NCBI RefSeq assembly: GCF_003752465.1
Contig: NZ_RKHJ01000001.1
Coordinates: forward strand, 1,612,001-1,676,000
From: Agrococcus jenensis
GTDB taxonomy: Bacteria; Actinomycetota; Actinomycetes; Actinomycetales; Microbacteriaceae
DNA length: 64,000 bases
Direction: 5' to 3'
Below the pieces are notes generated by a model. That model was given only the letters and a program-made list of their open reading frames with translations. It did no database searches and was not told the origin of the DNA. Made by a program: the position numbers and the translations under genes. This document shows, one piece after another, positions 53,401 through 61,479 of the stretch; within the stretch, counting starts at the first letter, position 1, and each line of letters starts with the position of its first letter.

Positions 53401-54452
53401 CCCGGCGCGACGCGGCCCGCGCGGCCCGAGCGCTGGTTGGCGCTCGCCTGGCTGATCGCCTCGATCGGCAGCCGCTGCACCTTGCTGCGGGCGGAGTAGC
53501 GCGAGATGCGGGCGGTGCCGGTGTCGATGACGTGTCGGATGCCGGGCACGGTGAGGCTCGTCTCGGCGACGTTCGTGGCGAGCACGACGCGGCGGCGGAT
53601 GCCCGGGCGGTGCGAGCGCTCGAACACCCGGTGCTGGTCGGCGGCGCTCAGGCGCCCGTAGAGGGGGAGGATCTCAGTGGTGGCGCCGAGCCGGCCCTGC
53701 AGCTGGTCCTGCGCGTCGCGGATGTCGGCCTCGCTGGGCAGGAAGACGAGCACGTCGCCGCTGTCGTCGCGGGCGATCTCGGCGAGGGCCGACTCGATGC
53801 CGTCGATCGGGTCGAGGTCGACGTGCTCGTCGGGCTCGCCGTCGCCGTCCTCGTCCTCGTCCATCGCCTCCGCGACGAGCGGGCGGTAGCGGATGTCGAC
53901 CGGGAAGGTGCGGCCTGAGACCTCGATGATCGGGGCGCCGCCGAAGTGCCGGCTGAACGACTCCGGGTCGATCGTCGCGCTCGTGACGATCACCTTGAGG
54001 TCGGGGCGGCGGGGGAGGAGCCGCTGCAGGTAGCCGATGAGGAAGTCGATCGTGAGGCTGCGCTCGTGCGCCTCGTCGATGATGATCGTGTCGTACTGCT
54101 TGAGGTCGCGGTCGCGGTGCATCTCGGCGAGCAGGATGCCGTCGGTCATCACCTTGATCTGCGTCGCCGCGCTCACCTGATCGGTGAAGCGCACCTTATA
54201 GCCGACGGCGCCGCCGACCTCCTCGCCGAGCTCCTCGGCGATGCGCTCGGCGATCGTGCGCGCCGCGAGCCTGCGGGGCTGCGTGTGGCCGATGCTGGAG
54301 CGGCCGAGCTCGAGGCACATCTTCGGCAGCTGCGTAGTCTTGCCCGAACCCGTCGCGCCGGCGACGATCACCACCTGGTGGTCGCGGATCGCCGCCATGA
54401 TCTCGTCGCGCGCCGCGCTGACGGGCAGATCAGCCGGGTACTCGATGCGCAT
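50487..54452 (-). CDS. hrpA: ATP-dependent RNA helicase HrpA
   Basis: From the ATG at 54452 the protein is 1321 residues. SF2 DEAH-box motifs are intact: GATGSGKTTQLPKM (I), TQPRRLAARTIAERI (Ia), IIIDEAHERSLTIDF (II), VTSATIDPESF (III), ATNVAETSLTVPGI (V), QRSGRAGRVAPG (VI). The HA2, OB-fold and DUF3418 parts follow. A 92-bp palindromic repeat lies within the gene near residue 560-590 and adds about 30 residues (SSSSTEGGYRDESRHGG and neighbours) in frame, in a linker position. HrpA unwinds RNA and affects mRNA processing. Confidence 0.93.
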   Translation of the reverse strand: MRIEYPADLPVSAARDEIMAAIRDHQVVIVAGATGSGKTTQLPKMCLELGRSSIGHTQPRRLAARTIAERIAEELGEEVGGAVGYKVRFTDQVSAATQIKVMTDGILLAEMHRDRDLKQYDTIIIDEAHERSLTIDFLIGYLQRLLPRRPDLKVIVTSATIDPESFSRHFGGAPIIEVSGRTFPVDIRYRPLVAEAMDEDEDGDGEPDEHVDLDPIDGIESALAEIARDDSGDVLVFLPSEADIRDAQDQLQGRLGATTEILPLYGRLSAADQHRVFERSHRPGIRRRVVLATNVAETSLTVPGIRHVIDTGTARISRYSARSKVQRLPIEAISQASANQRSGRAGRVAPGIAIRLYAEADFDKRPAFTDPEILRTNLAAVILQAASLGLGPLEEFPFLQPPDSRGIKDGHDLLRELGAISAKGSITKIGRELARLPVDPRFGRMALAGRDADVAHEVIAIVAGLTIQDPRERPLERREEADRMHARFVDPTSDFITLLSLWRHLQAQQAALSGNQFRKACKAEHLSFLRVREWQDVVRQLTRSMGLKPLRSSSSTEGGYRDESRHGGLDTRTSSATRPAEGVGSLATSVDADAVHKALLSGLLGRIGTLDETQKPQQSRPGDKGDKRRMRVRPEYLGARGARFQIFPGSALAKKPPHAVMAAELVETSRLFARNVASIDLAWAEPLAGDLAKRQVSEPHWERKQGAVVAFEKVTLFGVTIVERRRVQFSRIDPEHARELFIRHALVDGEWDSPQDFDRRNKELRRELERLEERQRRRDLLVGDEAVFDFFDARIPADVASTRSFEGWWREARKTTPDLLTMRREDLTGEDATVDSQAFPTKWQQGEQRLRLSYRFEPGAADDGVTVHVPLAVLPRLTPAGFDWLVPGMREELLTAMIKSLPKHVRKHVVPAADWARGMLAELPAEPPAGGEGRGAASRSIAEVLAARISRTAYVQAAATDVDWHRIPDHLKPTFAVEDGRGRRLGADKDLEALQRRFGQQARTQVAKVAVKVTSDLERDEVAGFDTELPEHIDVRQGGNTVRAYPGYAITGPAAKGAGAGRATVGIRLSATREAQQRDQRAAVRQLLLRQVPSPGPYVQSNLTAAEKLALGASPYASTDRLFDDLMLAIIDAELGTTAPATVADFEALRARVADGLVERMFALASQVARILTSARLADRAIRDGATLAHMAALADARGHLDQLVFDGFVSRTGLDRLGRLEVYVRAIEHRVKRLPETANRDRTWMTEVEQAVALFTAAGGTLPLAPAVTDAVPGTDGSAKAERLIAARWLLEELRVSLFAQQLGTAGPVSLQRIRKALAD
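52712..52803. repeat. Palindromic repeat family A (copy 2), in frame inside hrpA
   Basis: A 92-bp imperfect palindrome. Ends: CCGCTGGTCGAGTAGC (52712-52727) against GCTGCTCGACGAGCGG (52788-52803), two mismatches. Inner arms: GTATCGAGAC (52741-52750) against GTCTCGATAC (perfect 10 bp). Half of it shares both flanks with the copy at 42957-43003. It does not break the hrpA reading frame. Confidence 0.75.
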
Positions 54453-54529
54453 CCCTCCATTCTCCCGTGCTCCGCTGTGCCCGCGCACCCGCGCCCCCGC
54501 GCCCCGACCCGGCCCGCGAGCATCCGCCC

Positions 54530-54595
54530 ACTCGACCCCTTCTCTCCGACTCGACCCGCTGTACGAGGTCCACTCGGCGCGAAGGGGTCGAGTCG
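54530..54595. repeat. 66-bp palindromic repeat family B, left copy
   Basis: The repeat begins ACTCGACCCCTTC, the exact reverse complement of GAAGGGGTCGAGT at its right end, with a second GACTCGACCCG inside. The copy at 55703-55768 has the same length and matches about 53 of 66 bases by direct comparison. Three further GGTCGAGTC cores follow up to 54634. It lies 113 bases before the AbiEi/nuclease-like gene. Confidence 0.75.
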
Positions 54596-54708
54596 CCGCG
54601 GGAAGCGGTCGAGTCGACGGCGACGGGTCGAGTCAACGGCGGCGACTCGTCCACAGCAGCCGGAGCGCGCGCCGATGTGACGTCGCCGATCCTGGGACAG
54701 TCGCGCGC

Positions 54709-55698
54709 ATGACTGCTCCAGATGCGCCGACCAAGACTGACTGGGACGTGCCGACAGGGACGGAGCCGGGCGACCTCCTGGCGCTGCGGCGCCGACGAGA
54801 CCTGATCCGCGGCGATCCTGCCGCTCAGCCCGATCGCGACGAGTCGCTCGCACGCGTGCGTCGTGGCGTCTACGCGCAGACGGAGGAGTTGAGGCTCGCC
54901 AGCAGGCGGGCTCAGTACCTCAGCCGCATCCAGGCGGTCTCGGCCACCAGGGACCACCCCGTCTTCGCGCGCGAATCCGCGCTCGCCGTGCACGGGCTCC
55001 CCTTCGGGGTCGAGCCGGAGTGGGTCTTCACCGCAGGGGGCGCCCGAACTGCAGGCACCAAGGCCGGCGTGGTCCACTCCCCGGTGGCGCTCGATGCGCT
55101 CGACACCGTCACGGTGGGCGAGCTGCTCGCATGCTCGCCGGCGTACGCGCTCGCGGATGTCGCACGGAGGCGAGACGCGCTGGTGGCTGTGGCGGCGCTC
55201 GACGCGGCACTGCGAGCCGGGCTGGTCAGCGTGGACGAGGTGCTCGACGCGCTGTCCAGGCAGGGACCTCGAGGCCGGCGCCGAGCCGAGTGGTGCATCC
55301 GCTTCGCCGATGGCGCGTCGGAGTCGGTCGGCGAGTCGTACAGCCGAGTGCGCATCCACCAGCTCGGGTACCCTGCGCCGGAGCTGCAGCCGTGGGTGAC
55401 CGGTCAGAGCGGCAGGCAGTACCGTCCGGACATGCGGTGGACTCGCGACGTCCGTCGGCCGCTGCTGGGGGAGTTCGACGGCGCCGTGAAGTACGGCGAG
55501 CTCGCCGATCGCGCAGGCAGGACCGCGGCGCAGGCGCTCGCTGACGAGAAGGCGCGGGAGGACGATCTCCGCTTCGAGCACGACGTCGTGCGCTGGATCT
55601 GGGAACACTTGATGCGGCCCGCGCTGCTCGATGCCGTGCTCGCGTCTCACGGCCTGCCCCGGGTGCGTCCGCTCCTCATCAGCATCGGTCGGGCGTGA
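54709..55698 (+). CDS. AbiEi-like / Vsr-type nuclease-like protein
   Basis: The 329-residue protein has an N-terminal half resembling the AbiEi antitoxin-type winged-helix domain (RVRRGVYAQTEELRLASRRA, then HPVFARESALAVHGLPFG and GELLACSPAYALADVARRR). The C-terminal half (about residues 225-329) has the order of the small Vsr/DUF559-type nuclease fold: ESVGESYSRVRIHQLGYPAP, RRPLLGEFDGAVKYGEL and EKAREDDLRFEHDVVRWIWE. Such proteins are common and mostly uncharacterised in Microbacteriaceae; no toxin partner is adjacent. The ATG at 54709 is preferred. Two copies of a 66-bp repeat flank it, so it may move or be exchanged as a cassette. Confidence 0.75.
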   Translation: MTAPDAPTKTDWDVPTGTEPGDLLALRRRRDLIRGDPAAQPDRDESLARVRRGVYAQTEELRLASRRAQYLSRIQAVSATRDHPVFARESALAVHGLPFGVEPEWVFTAGGARTAGTKAGVVHSPVALDALDTVTVGELLACSPAYALADVARRRDALVAVAALDAALRAGLVSVDEVLDALSRQGPRGRRRAEWCIRFADGASESVGESYSRVRIHQLGYPAPELQPWVTGQSGRQYRPDMRWTRDVRRPLLGEFDGAVKYGELADRAGRTAAQALADEKAREDDLRFEHDVVRWIWEHLMRPALLDAVLASHGLPRVRPLLISIGRA

Positions 55699-55702
55699 AG
55701 CG

Positions 55703-55768
55703 ACTCGACCCGTTCGCGCCGACTCGACCCGCCGCAGCGGGTCGGCTCGGCGGAAGGGGGTCGAGTCG
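55703..55768. repeat. 66-bp palindromic repeat family B, right copy
   Basis: Starting four bases after the gene's stop codon, ACTCGACCCGTTCGCGCCGA is followed by a second ACTCGACCCG and ends GGGGGTCGAGTCG. Same length and order as the left copy, about 80% identical. Confidence 0.75.
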
Positions 55769-55829
55769 GCGCCGGCCGCGGGCGGCGCCACTCTGGCGCT
55801 TCCCAGGGGGCGCAGGCAGGATGCCGAGC

Positions 55830-56303
55830 ATGGACATCCACGACAACGGACCGCAGCGCAACGCGTTCGACATCGAGACGGCGACGCGCGAGAACTCGAA
55901 CTACCGCACCGTCGCCTGGACCGGCGAGCACCTGCAGGTGACCCTCATGTCGATCCCGCCGGGCAGCTCGATCGGGCTCGAGGTGCACAACGGCACCGAC
56001 CAGTTCCTGCGCCTCGACGCGGGCAGGGGGCGCGTCGTGATGGGCCCCTCGAAGGATGACCTGCCGTTCGAGCAGGAGGTCTCCGACGGGTGGAGCGTGC
56101 AGGTGCCCGCCGGCACGTGGCACGACATCGTCAACATCGGCGACGAGCCCATGCGCCTCTACGCCATCTACGCGCCGACCCACCACGCGCAGGGCATCGT
56201 CCAGCCCACCGCCGAGGATGCCGACGCCGACGAGGAGGCGGGCCGCGACGAGCCGCCGTCGTGGGTCGAGGAGGTCGACACGAAGGGCGAGGAGAAGGCC
56301 TAG
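55830..56303 (+). CDS. Cupin-domain protein
   Basis: From the ATG at 55830 the protein is 157 residues. The beta-barrel core includes LMSIPPGSSIGLEVHNGTDQ and WSVQVPAGTWHDIVNIGDE, the two cupin motifs; a metal-binding His is seen in the second (TWHDIVN) and the first retains His with Asp/Gln. The C-terminal 40 residues are acidic (EDADADEEAG). Single-domain cupins bind metals and may act on sugars or other small molecules. An upstream ATG at 55821 is possible. A strong bidirectional terminator follows. Confidence 0.8.
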   Translation: MDIHDNGPQRNAFDIETATRENSNYRTVAWTGEHLQVTLMSIPPGSSIGLEVHNGTDQFLRLDAGRGRVVMGPSKDDLPFEQEVSDGWSVQVPAGTWHDIVNIGDEPMRLYAIYAPTHHAQGIVQPTAEDADADEEAGRDEPPSWVEEVDTKGEEKA

Positions 56304-56310
56304 CCCCGAG

Positions 56311-56353
56311 ACGACGAGACGCCCGCCGAGCTGATCGGCGGGCGTCTCGTCGT
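56311..56353. terminator. Bidirectional intrinsic terminator, 19-bp stem
   Basis: A perfect 19-bp stem, 56311-56329 with 56335-56353, closes a 5-nt loop between two convergent genes. One of the strongest hairpins in the window. Confidence 0.85.
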
Positions 56354-56378
56354 TCGCGGCTGCGCGAGCGGATGCTCG

Positions 56379-57101
56379 TCAGCGGTGCGACGTGCCCTGG
56401 TCGTCCGAGGCGTCGCCCTCCGGCGCCGCGTCGACGTCGGTCTCGGCGGGCGCCGTCGCGATGTCGGGGTCCGCGCCGATCACGGTCGTGCCGTCGTGGG
56501 CGTGCTCGCTCGGGCCGGGGTGCGACGTCGTGTCGTCGTCGGGAAGGGCGGGGTTCATGACGGTCTCCTCTGCGTAGGCCTCGGTGCCGGACGCCCCGAC
56601 ACCGGCGTATCCGGGTGCACCGGCAGCTGCAGCGCCGGCGGCCCCGGAGGATGCCGCGGCGCCGGTGGCCGAGGCGACAGTCGCGTCATGCGCGGTCGCA
56701 CGCGCCGTGCCGTGCGCGGTCGCACCCGCCGTGCCGTGCGCGGCGCCCTGCTCCGACCGCCGTGCCGTGCCGTGCGTCGGGTCGTCCGAGTCGTCGGTGT
56801 CGCCGTCGAACGGGTTGTCGCCGATGAGCGGGGGCAGCTCCTCGCCGTGCTCGCCGCGCCGCTCGAGCACGAAGATCGACGCGAGCATCGTGATGATCGA
56901 CAGCCCCACGAACACCCAGCCGATGATGCTGTTGGGCAGCAGGCCGAGCCCGTCGGTGACGCGCGTGTAGCTGAGGATGGCGAACAGGGCGCCGACCGCG
57001 ACGAGCGCGGCCGTCAGCACGACGAACCACGTCGGCCGCGTGCGGCGGGTCGCGATGGCGGCGCCCATGACGAGCGCTGCGAGACCGAGCAGGTAGTGCA
57101 T
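56379..57101 (-). CDS. Membrane protein with His/Gly/Thr/Ala repeat tail
   Basis: The 240-residue protein has three N-terminal hydrophobic segments (YLLGLAALVMGAAIA, VVLTAALVAVGALFAIL and GWVFVGLSIITMLASIFVL) and then a long low-complexity cytosolic or external tail. The tail has an 8-residue repeat of TAxATAHG type, encoded by a 24-bp tandem at 56692-56739, and further Gly/Ala-rich and Asp-rich stretches. No family is recognised. Codon use and the terminator placement support a real gene. Confidence 0.6.
   Translation of the reverse strand: MHYLLGLAALVMGAAIATRRTRPTWFVVLTAALVAVGALFAILSYTRVTDGLGLLPNSIIGWVFVGLSIITMLASIFVLERRGEHGEELPPLIGDNPFDGDTDDSDDPTHGTARRSEQGAAHGTAGATAHGTARATAHDATVASATGAAASSGAAGAAAAGAPGYAGVGASGTEAYAEETVMNPALPDDDTTSHPGPSEHAHDGTTVIGADPDIATAPAETDVDAAPEGDASDDQGTSHR
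56692..56739. repeat. 24-bp tandem repeat, two units, within the membrane-protein gene
   Basis: GCGGTCGCACGCGCCGTGCC plus GTGC forms the first 24-bp unit (56692-56715); the second (56716-56739) differs at one base. It encodes repeats of TARATAHG and TAGATAHG. Confidence 0.75.
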
Positions 57102-57278
57102 GCGGTCAGCCTAGGCGCACGCCCCTGAAACCGCGACGAACCCCATCTCAACGGAGCACGTGGTGTCGCGAGGGCACGATCACCTCGCGCTACCACCCGC
57201 TCCGTTGAGGATCAGGCGACGAGGATGCGCGACACGCGCACGCGGCGCAGGTCGGTGGCCGCGCCTACGATGGAGCGA

Positions 57279-59132
57279 GTGACCAGCCAGCCCGCAGCAA
57301 CCCCGTTCGGGGCGTTCGCCGGGCAGCAGGGCATCCAGCACTCGGCGCAGCAGCACGGCCAGCACGCCACCGAGCAGGGCCAGCACTTCGGCACCTACGC
57401 GGCCGATCACCTGCCGCCGACCTACCCGGAGCGCGCCGCCTGGGGCACGGCGCAGCCGCTGCGCGCCTGGCAGCAGGAGGCGCTCGAGCAGTACTTCCGC
57501 ACCGAGCCGCGCGACTTCCTCGCGGCGGCCACCCCGGGCGCCGGCAAGACGACCTTCGCCCTGCGGCTCGCCTCCGAGCTGCTCCGCCGCGGGGCCGTCG
57601 CCCGCATCACGGTCGTCGCGCCGACCGAGCACCTCAAGCAGCAGTGGGCCGACGCGGCGCACCGCGCCGGCATCCGCCTCGACCCCGACTTCTCGAACGG
57701 CGACGGCGACTACCCCCGGCAGTACCACGGGGTCGTCGTGACGTACGCGCAGGTCGCCGCGCGCCCGCCGGTGCACGAGCGCATCACCCGCTCGGCGCCG
57801 AGCCTCGTCATCCTCGACGAGGTCCACCACGCGGGCGACGCCCTCTCGTGGGGCGACGCGGTGCTCGAGGCGTTCGGCCCCGCCGCGCGCCGGCTCTCGC
57901 TCACGGGCACGCCGTTCCGCAGCGACACCGCGCCGATCCCGTTCGTCGAGTACGTGCGCGACGAGCGCGGCATCCGCCTCTCGCGCACCGACTACGCCTA
58001 CGCCTACGACCACGCGCTGCGCGACGGGGTCGTGCGGCCGGTGCTGTTCATGGCCTACGCCGGCACGATGCAGTGGCGCACGTCGATGGGCGACGAGATG
58101 CGCGCCACCCTCGGCCACGGCGACACGAAGGACATCACGAACGGCGCCTGGCGCACCGCGCTCGACCCGGGCGGCGAGTGGATCCAGCAGGTGCTGCGCA
58201 GCGCCGACGTGCGGCTCACGCACGTGCGCCAGACGGTGCCGGATGCCGGCGGCCTCGTGATCGCGACCGACCAGGCGCAGGCGCGCCAGTACGCGGCGCT
58301 GCTGCGCGGCATCTCGGGGGAGGAGCCGACGGTCGTGCTGTCGGACGATCCCGGCGGCTCCGACCGGATCAGCGCCTTCTCCGAGGGCACGCAGCGCTGG
58401 ATGGTGGCGGTGCGGATGGTGTCGGAGGGCGTCGACGTGCCGCGGCTCGCGGTCGGCGTCTACGCGACGAGCTCGTCGACCCCGCTGTTCTTCGCGCAGG
58501 CGATCGGCCGCTTCGTGCGCTCGCGGCGCCGCGGCGAGGTCGCGACGATCTTCCTGCCGTCGGTGCCGCCGCTCCTGACGCTCGCCGCCGAGCTCGAGCG
58601 GCAGCGCGACCACGCGCTCGACCGCGAGCAGTCCGACGACCAGCTGCTCGACGACGACGCGATGGATGCGGCGGAGCGCGGCGACAGCGACGACCGCGAG
58701 GCCGCGCCCTTCACGTGGGAACCGCTCGAGTCGAGCGCCACGTTCGACCGGGTGCTGTTCGGCGACGCCGAGTTCGGCCAGCTCGTCGAGCCGGCCACCG
58801 AGGAGGAGCTGGACTTCATCGGCATCCCTGGTCTCCTCGACGCGGAGGACGTCTCCGACCTGCTGAAGCGGCGGCACGCGCGGCAAGCCGCGCGCATCCG
58901 CGACCGGCCGCCGAGCCAGGAGGCGCCGGAGCCGCTCTACCGCAACATGCGCGAGGAGCGGCAGCTGCTCAACTCGCTCGTCGCCATCGTGGCGAAGCGC
59001 CGCGGCGAGGCGCACGCGCTCGTGCACGCGGAGTCGCGGCGCGTCTGCGGCGGGCCGCCGGTCGCGCAGGCGTCGATGCAGCAGCTGCGCGACCGCATCC
59101 GCTACCTGCGCAAGGTCGTCGACAAGCGCTGA
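57279..59132 (+). CDS. DEAD/DEAH-box SF2 helicase-like protein
   Basis: From the GTG at 57279 the protein is 617 residues. Complete SF2 motifs are visible: AAATPGAGKTTFALRLA (I), VVAPTEHLKQQWADAA (Ia), LVILDEVHHAGDA (II, DEVH), SLTGTPFRSD (III), VRMVSEGVDVPRLAVGVYA (V) and FFAQAIGRFVRSRRRGE (VI). The layout is that of restriction-type or DNA-repair helicases with no added nuclease domain. An acidic linker (DDDAMDAAERGDSDDRE) precedes the C-terminal part. An ATG at 57270 is possible. Substrate unknown. Confidence 0.88.
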   Translation: MTSQPAATPFGAFAGQQGIQHSAQQHGQHATEQGQHFGTYAADHLPPTYPERAAWGTAQPLRAWQQEALEQYFRTEPRDFLAAATPGAGKTTFALRLASELLRRGAVARITVVAPTEHLKQQWADAAHRAGIRLDPDFSNGDGDYPRQYHGVVVTYAQVAARPPVHERITRSAPSLVILDEVHHAGDALSWGDAVLEAFGPAARRLSLTGTPFRSDTAPIPFVEYVRDERGIRLSRTDYAYAYDHALRDGVVRPVLFMAYAGTMQWRTSMGDEMRATLGHGDTKDITNGAWRTALDPGGEWIQQVLRSADVRLTHVRQTVPDAGGLVIATDQAQARQYAALLRGISGEEPTVVLSDDPGGSDRISAFSEGTQRWMVAVRMVSEGVDVPRLAVGVYATSSSTPLFFAQAIGRFVRSRRRGEVATIFLPSVPPLLTLAAELERQRDHALDREQSDDQLLDDDAMDAAERGDSDDREAAPFTWEPLESSATFDRVLFGDAEFGQLVEPATEEELDFIGIPGLLDAEDVSDLLKRRHARQAARIRDRPPSQEAPEPLYRNMREERQLLNSLVAIVAKRRGEAHALVHAESRRVCGGPPVAQASMQQLRDRIRYLRKVVDKR

Positions 59133-59192
59133 GCGGTCGGTCGCCGCTGCGCGGGCACCGCGCCCTCAGCGATCGAGCGGCGCCGCTCCTGC

Positions 59193-59816
59193 TCAGTCGT
59201 GCTCGACCCAGCACACGAGCACGGCGGATGCGACGGCGTAGGCCGCCTCGGACCGCGTCATCGTGCCGCCGGCGAGCTCGTCGGGCAGGCGGGTGGCGTC
59301 GACCAGCAGCGTCTTGCCGTCGCGGAGGAACGAGACGATCCCCGCATCGTTCGTGAAGGACGGCATCCCGAGTGCGAGCAGCCCCTCGATGTCGCGCGCG
59401 CTCTCGGTGGTGGCCTGCAGCTCATCGAAGTGCGCCTCGCCGACCGCGAGGTCGGTCGCGTCGTGCACCGAGAGCGTGAGCGGCGCGCCGTCGACGTCGT
59501 ACGAGCACGTGAACATCGGCTCGTTCCAGGTCGACGACGGCGAGACCTCGCCCTCGAGGTCGAGCATCGCGGTGATCGCGTCGGTCACCTGTCCGGCGCA
59601 GACCATCTCGGCGGCCTCGGAGGGCCCCTGGGCGCTCGCGTGCCCGGTTCCGTGCGAGCCGTGCTCCTCGCCGGTCATCACGCTGCCGTCGGGCATCGTG
59701 TGCGACGCCTCCGGCGCGGGGCTCTCGGCGGCGGGCGCAGCGCTCGCGCAACCGGTCACCAGCAGGGCGGCGACGACGATGGCGGAGAGCCGTCTCGTGT
59801 GGACCATGGGGATCAT
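59193..59816 (-). CDS. Hypothetical lipoprotein
   Basis: From the ATG at 59816 the protein is 207 residues. Signal peptide and lipobox: LSAIVVAALLVTGCASAAPA. A His/Gly-rich stretch (EEHGSHGTGHAS) follows, then a domain with two Cys (MVCAGQVTDAI, MFTCSYDVDGAPL) and a final VLVCWVEHD. The His-rich segment suggests metal binding, but this is speculation. An alternative ATG is at 59807. It is divergent from the CHRD gene. Confidence 0.7.
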   Translation of the reverse strand: MIPMVHTRRLSAIVVAALLVTGCASAAPAAESPAPEASHTMPDGSVMTGEEHGSHGTGHASAQGPSEAAEMVCAGQVTDAITAMLDLEGEVSPSSTWNEPMFTCSYDVDGAPLTLSVHDATDLAVGEAHFDELQATTESARDIEGLLALGMPSFTNDAGIVSFLRDGKTLLVDATRLPDELAGGTMTRSEAAYAVASAVLVCWVEHD

Positions 59817-60027
59817 CCGATCTGTCTGATGCGCGCGATGTCGTCGTCGCGCGCGGTGGTTGCACGGAGTGGTTCGGCGCCGCAGCGCATCGGGATTGGT
59901 CACGATCGGATCACACGGAGCGGATGCGGCCCGGATCCATCCAATCCGTCCGAGCCTCTGCCTCGAACCCCTCGCAGGAAGAGGGCACAACCACCTGGGC
60001 CCGACACTTCAAGGAAGAGGACATCCC

Positions 60028-60801
60028 ATGAAGAAATCAGCACTCCTGCTCGTCGCTCCGGCGCTCGGGCTGGGCATGGTCGCGCTGAGCACGGCGCCGG
60101 CGATGGCTGCCGATCACGCGGAGTCGTACTCCGCGATGCTCGACGAGCTCAACAGCAGCGGCGCGACCGGCGAGGCATGGATCGAGCTCGAGGGCACGTC
60201 GGCCACGGTCACGATCAACGCCTCCGGCCTCGCGGCAGAGTTCGACGGCGCGCCGTACCCGCACGTGCAGCACATCCACATCGCCGCGCAGGGCCTGTGC
60301 CCGAGCGACGACGCGGACACCAACGGTGACGGCATCATCAGCACCACCGAGGGTGGCCCGTTCTACGGCGACATCGGCACGACGCTCTCCGTGGGCGACG
60401 CGGACAAGACCCCCGCGGGCGGCCTCGACCTGGCGGCTGCGCCGTCGGGCGACACCATCGCCTACGAGGAGACGTTCGACCTCGACCAGGCCACCCTCGA
60501 CTCGCTCGCTGACGGCACCGCCGTCGTCGTCGTGCACGGCCTCGACCCGGCCGGCCAGCCTGAGGCCGGCACCAGCCCGAGCGACCTCGTCCCCGAGCTC
60601 CCGCTCGCCGCGACGTCGCCCGCGCTGTGCGGCGTCCTCGAGGTCGCGCCGGCCGGTGGCGTCGACACCGACGTCACGACCGTCGCTGCCGCTGGCACGG
60701 AGGGCTCCGCCCTCGGCGCTGTCGCCCTGGGTGGCACGCTCGCGCTCATGACGGCTGCCGGCGTGTACGTCGTCCGTCGTCGCGTGGTCCGCGACAACTG
60801 A
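60028..60801 (+). CDS. CHRD-domain surface protein
   Basis: The 257-residue protein has a signal peptide (KSALLLVAPALGLGMVAL...AMA), then a CHRD domain with the characteristic metal-contacting HVQHIHIAAQGLCPSDDADT and the Ca-binding-like DADTNGDGIISTTEGG. Its C-terminus is a sorting-signal-like tail: Pro/Gly-Val-Asp segment PAGGVDTDVTTVAAAG, a hydrophobic helix (ALGGTLALMTAAGVYVV), and basic RRRVVRDN. No LPxTG is seen. It starts with ATG after a strong AAGGAAGAGG site. The class F sortase gene follows by 8 bases, so the two probably work together. Confidence 0.88.
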   Translation: MKKSALLLVAPALGLGMVALSTAPAMAADHAESYSAMLDELNSSGATGEAWIELEGTSATVTINASGLAAEFDGAPYPHVQHIHIAAQGLCPSDDADTNGDGIISTTEGGPFYGDIGTTLSVGDADKTPAGGLDLAAAPSGDTIAYEETFDLDQATLDSLADGTAVVVVHGLDPAGQPEAGTSPSDLVPELPLAATSPALCGVLEVAPAGGVDTDVTTVAAAGTEGSALGAVALGGTLALMTAAGVYVVRRRVVRDN

Positions 60802-60809
60802 TCGATCTC

Positions 60810-61475
60810 ATGATCGAGCACAACAAGGGCCGTCGTCTCCGCCTCACGGCGGGGGCGGCGGCCCTCGTGGTCGCCCTCACCGCCCTCACCGCCTGCAGCG
60901 CGGGCAGCGGCGAGCAGGCACCGACCGCGGCACCCGCAGCCTCGAGCGCCCCGGCCACCGAGGCGCCCACCGCCGAGACGCCCAGCGCGGCTCCGGCATC
61001 CGACCCGCTGGTGCTCGAGGCATCGGCACCCGTCAGCGTGCAGATCCCCACCATCGGGCTCGACGCTTCGCTGATCCACACGGGCATCCGCGAGGACGGC
61101 GCCCTCGAGGTGCCGCCCGGCGAGGAGGGCTCGCCCGGCAGCTGGTACGACGGCTCGCCGACACCCGGCGAGCGCGGCGCATCCGTGCTGCTCGGCCAGG
61201 TCAACTCCACCACCGACGACAGCGGCGTCTTCTACGACCTCCCGCGGCTCGTCGAGGGCGACGAGGTGCGGGTCACGCGCGAGGACGGATCCGTCGCGGT
61301 CTTCGAGGTCTACAGCATGGAGACCTTCGCGAAGGACTCGTTCCCGACCCGCGCGGTCTACTACCCGGTCGCGGACGCCGAGCTGCGGCTCATCACGTGC
61401 CACAAGGGCGAGGACTCGTCGAGCCCCTACCCGAACAACTACGTCGTGTTCGCGCGGCTCGTCGGCAGCGCCTAG
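60810..61475 (+). CDS. Class F sortase-like protein, catalytic His replaced by Gln
   Basis: The 221-residue lipoprotein- or anchor-like N-terminus (VVALTALTACSAGSG) is followed by a Pro/Ala/Thr linker and the sortase domain: VQIPTIGLDASLIHTGI, GERGASVLLGQVNS, VFYDLPRLVEGDEVRV and the catalytic Cys in AELRLITCHKGEDS. Where class F sortases have GHV the sequence is GQV, so the usual catalytic His is Gln. The C-terminus reads YPNNYVVFARLVGSA. If active, it would cleave a sorting motif in the adjacent CHRD protein. The LTAC sequence also forms a possible lipobox. Confidence 0.8.
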   Translation: MIEHNKGRRLRLTAGAAALVVALTALTACSAGSGEQAPTAAPAASSAPATEAPTAETPSAAPASDPLVLEASAPVSVQIPTIGLDASLIHTGIREDGALEVPPGEEGSPGSWYDGSPTPGERGASVLLGQVNSTTDDSGVFYDLPRLVEGDEVRVTREDGSVAVFEVYSMETFAKDSFPTRAVYYPVADAELRLITCHKGEDSSSPYPNNYVVFARLVGSA

Positions 61476-61479
61476 CCCC

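Noticed and set aside
50487..54488. Possibility that hrpA is a pseudogene because of the repeat insertion
   Set aside because: The frame remains open through the repeat and all helicase motifs are intact.
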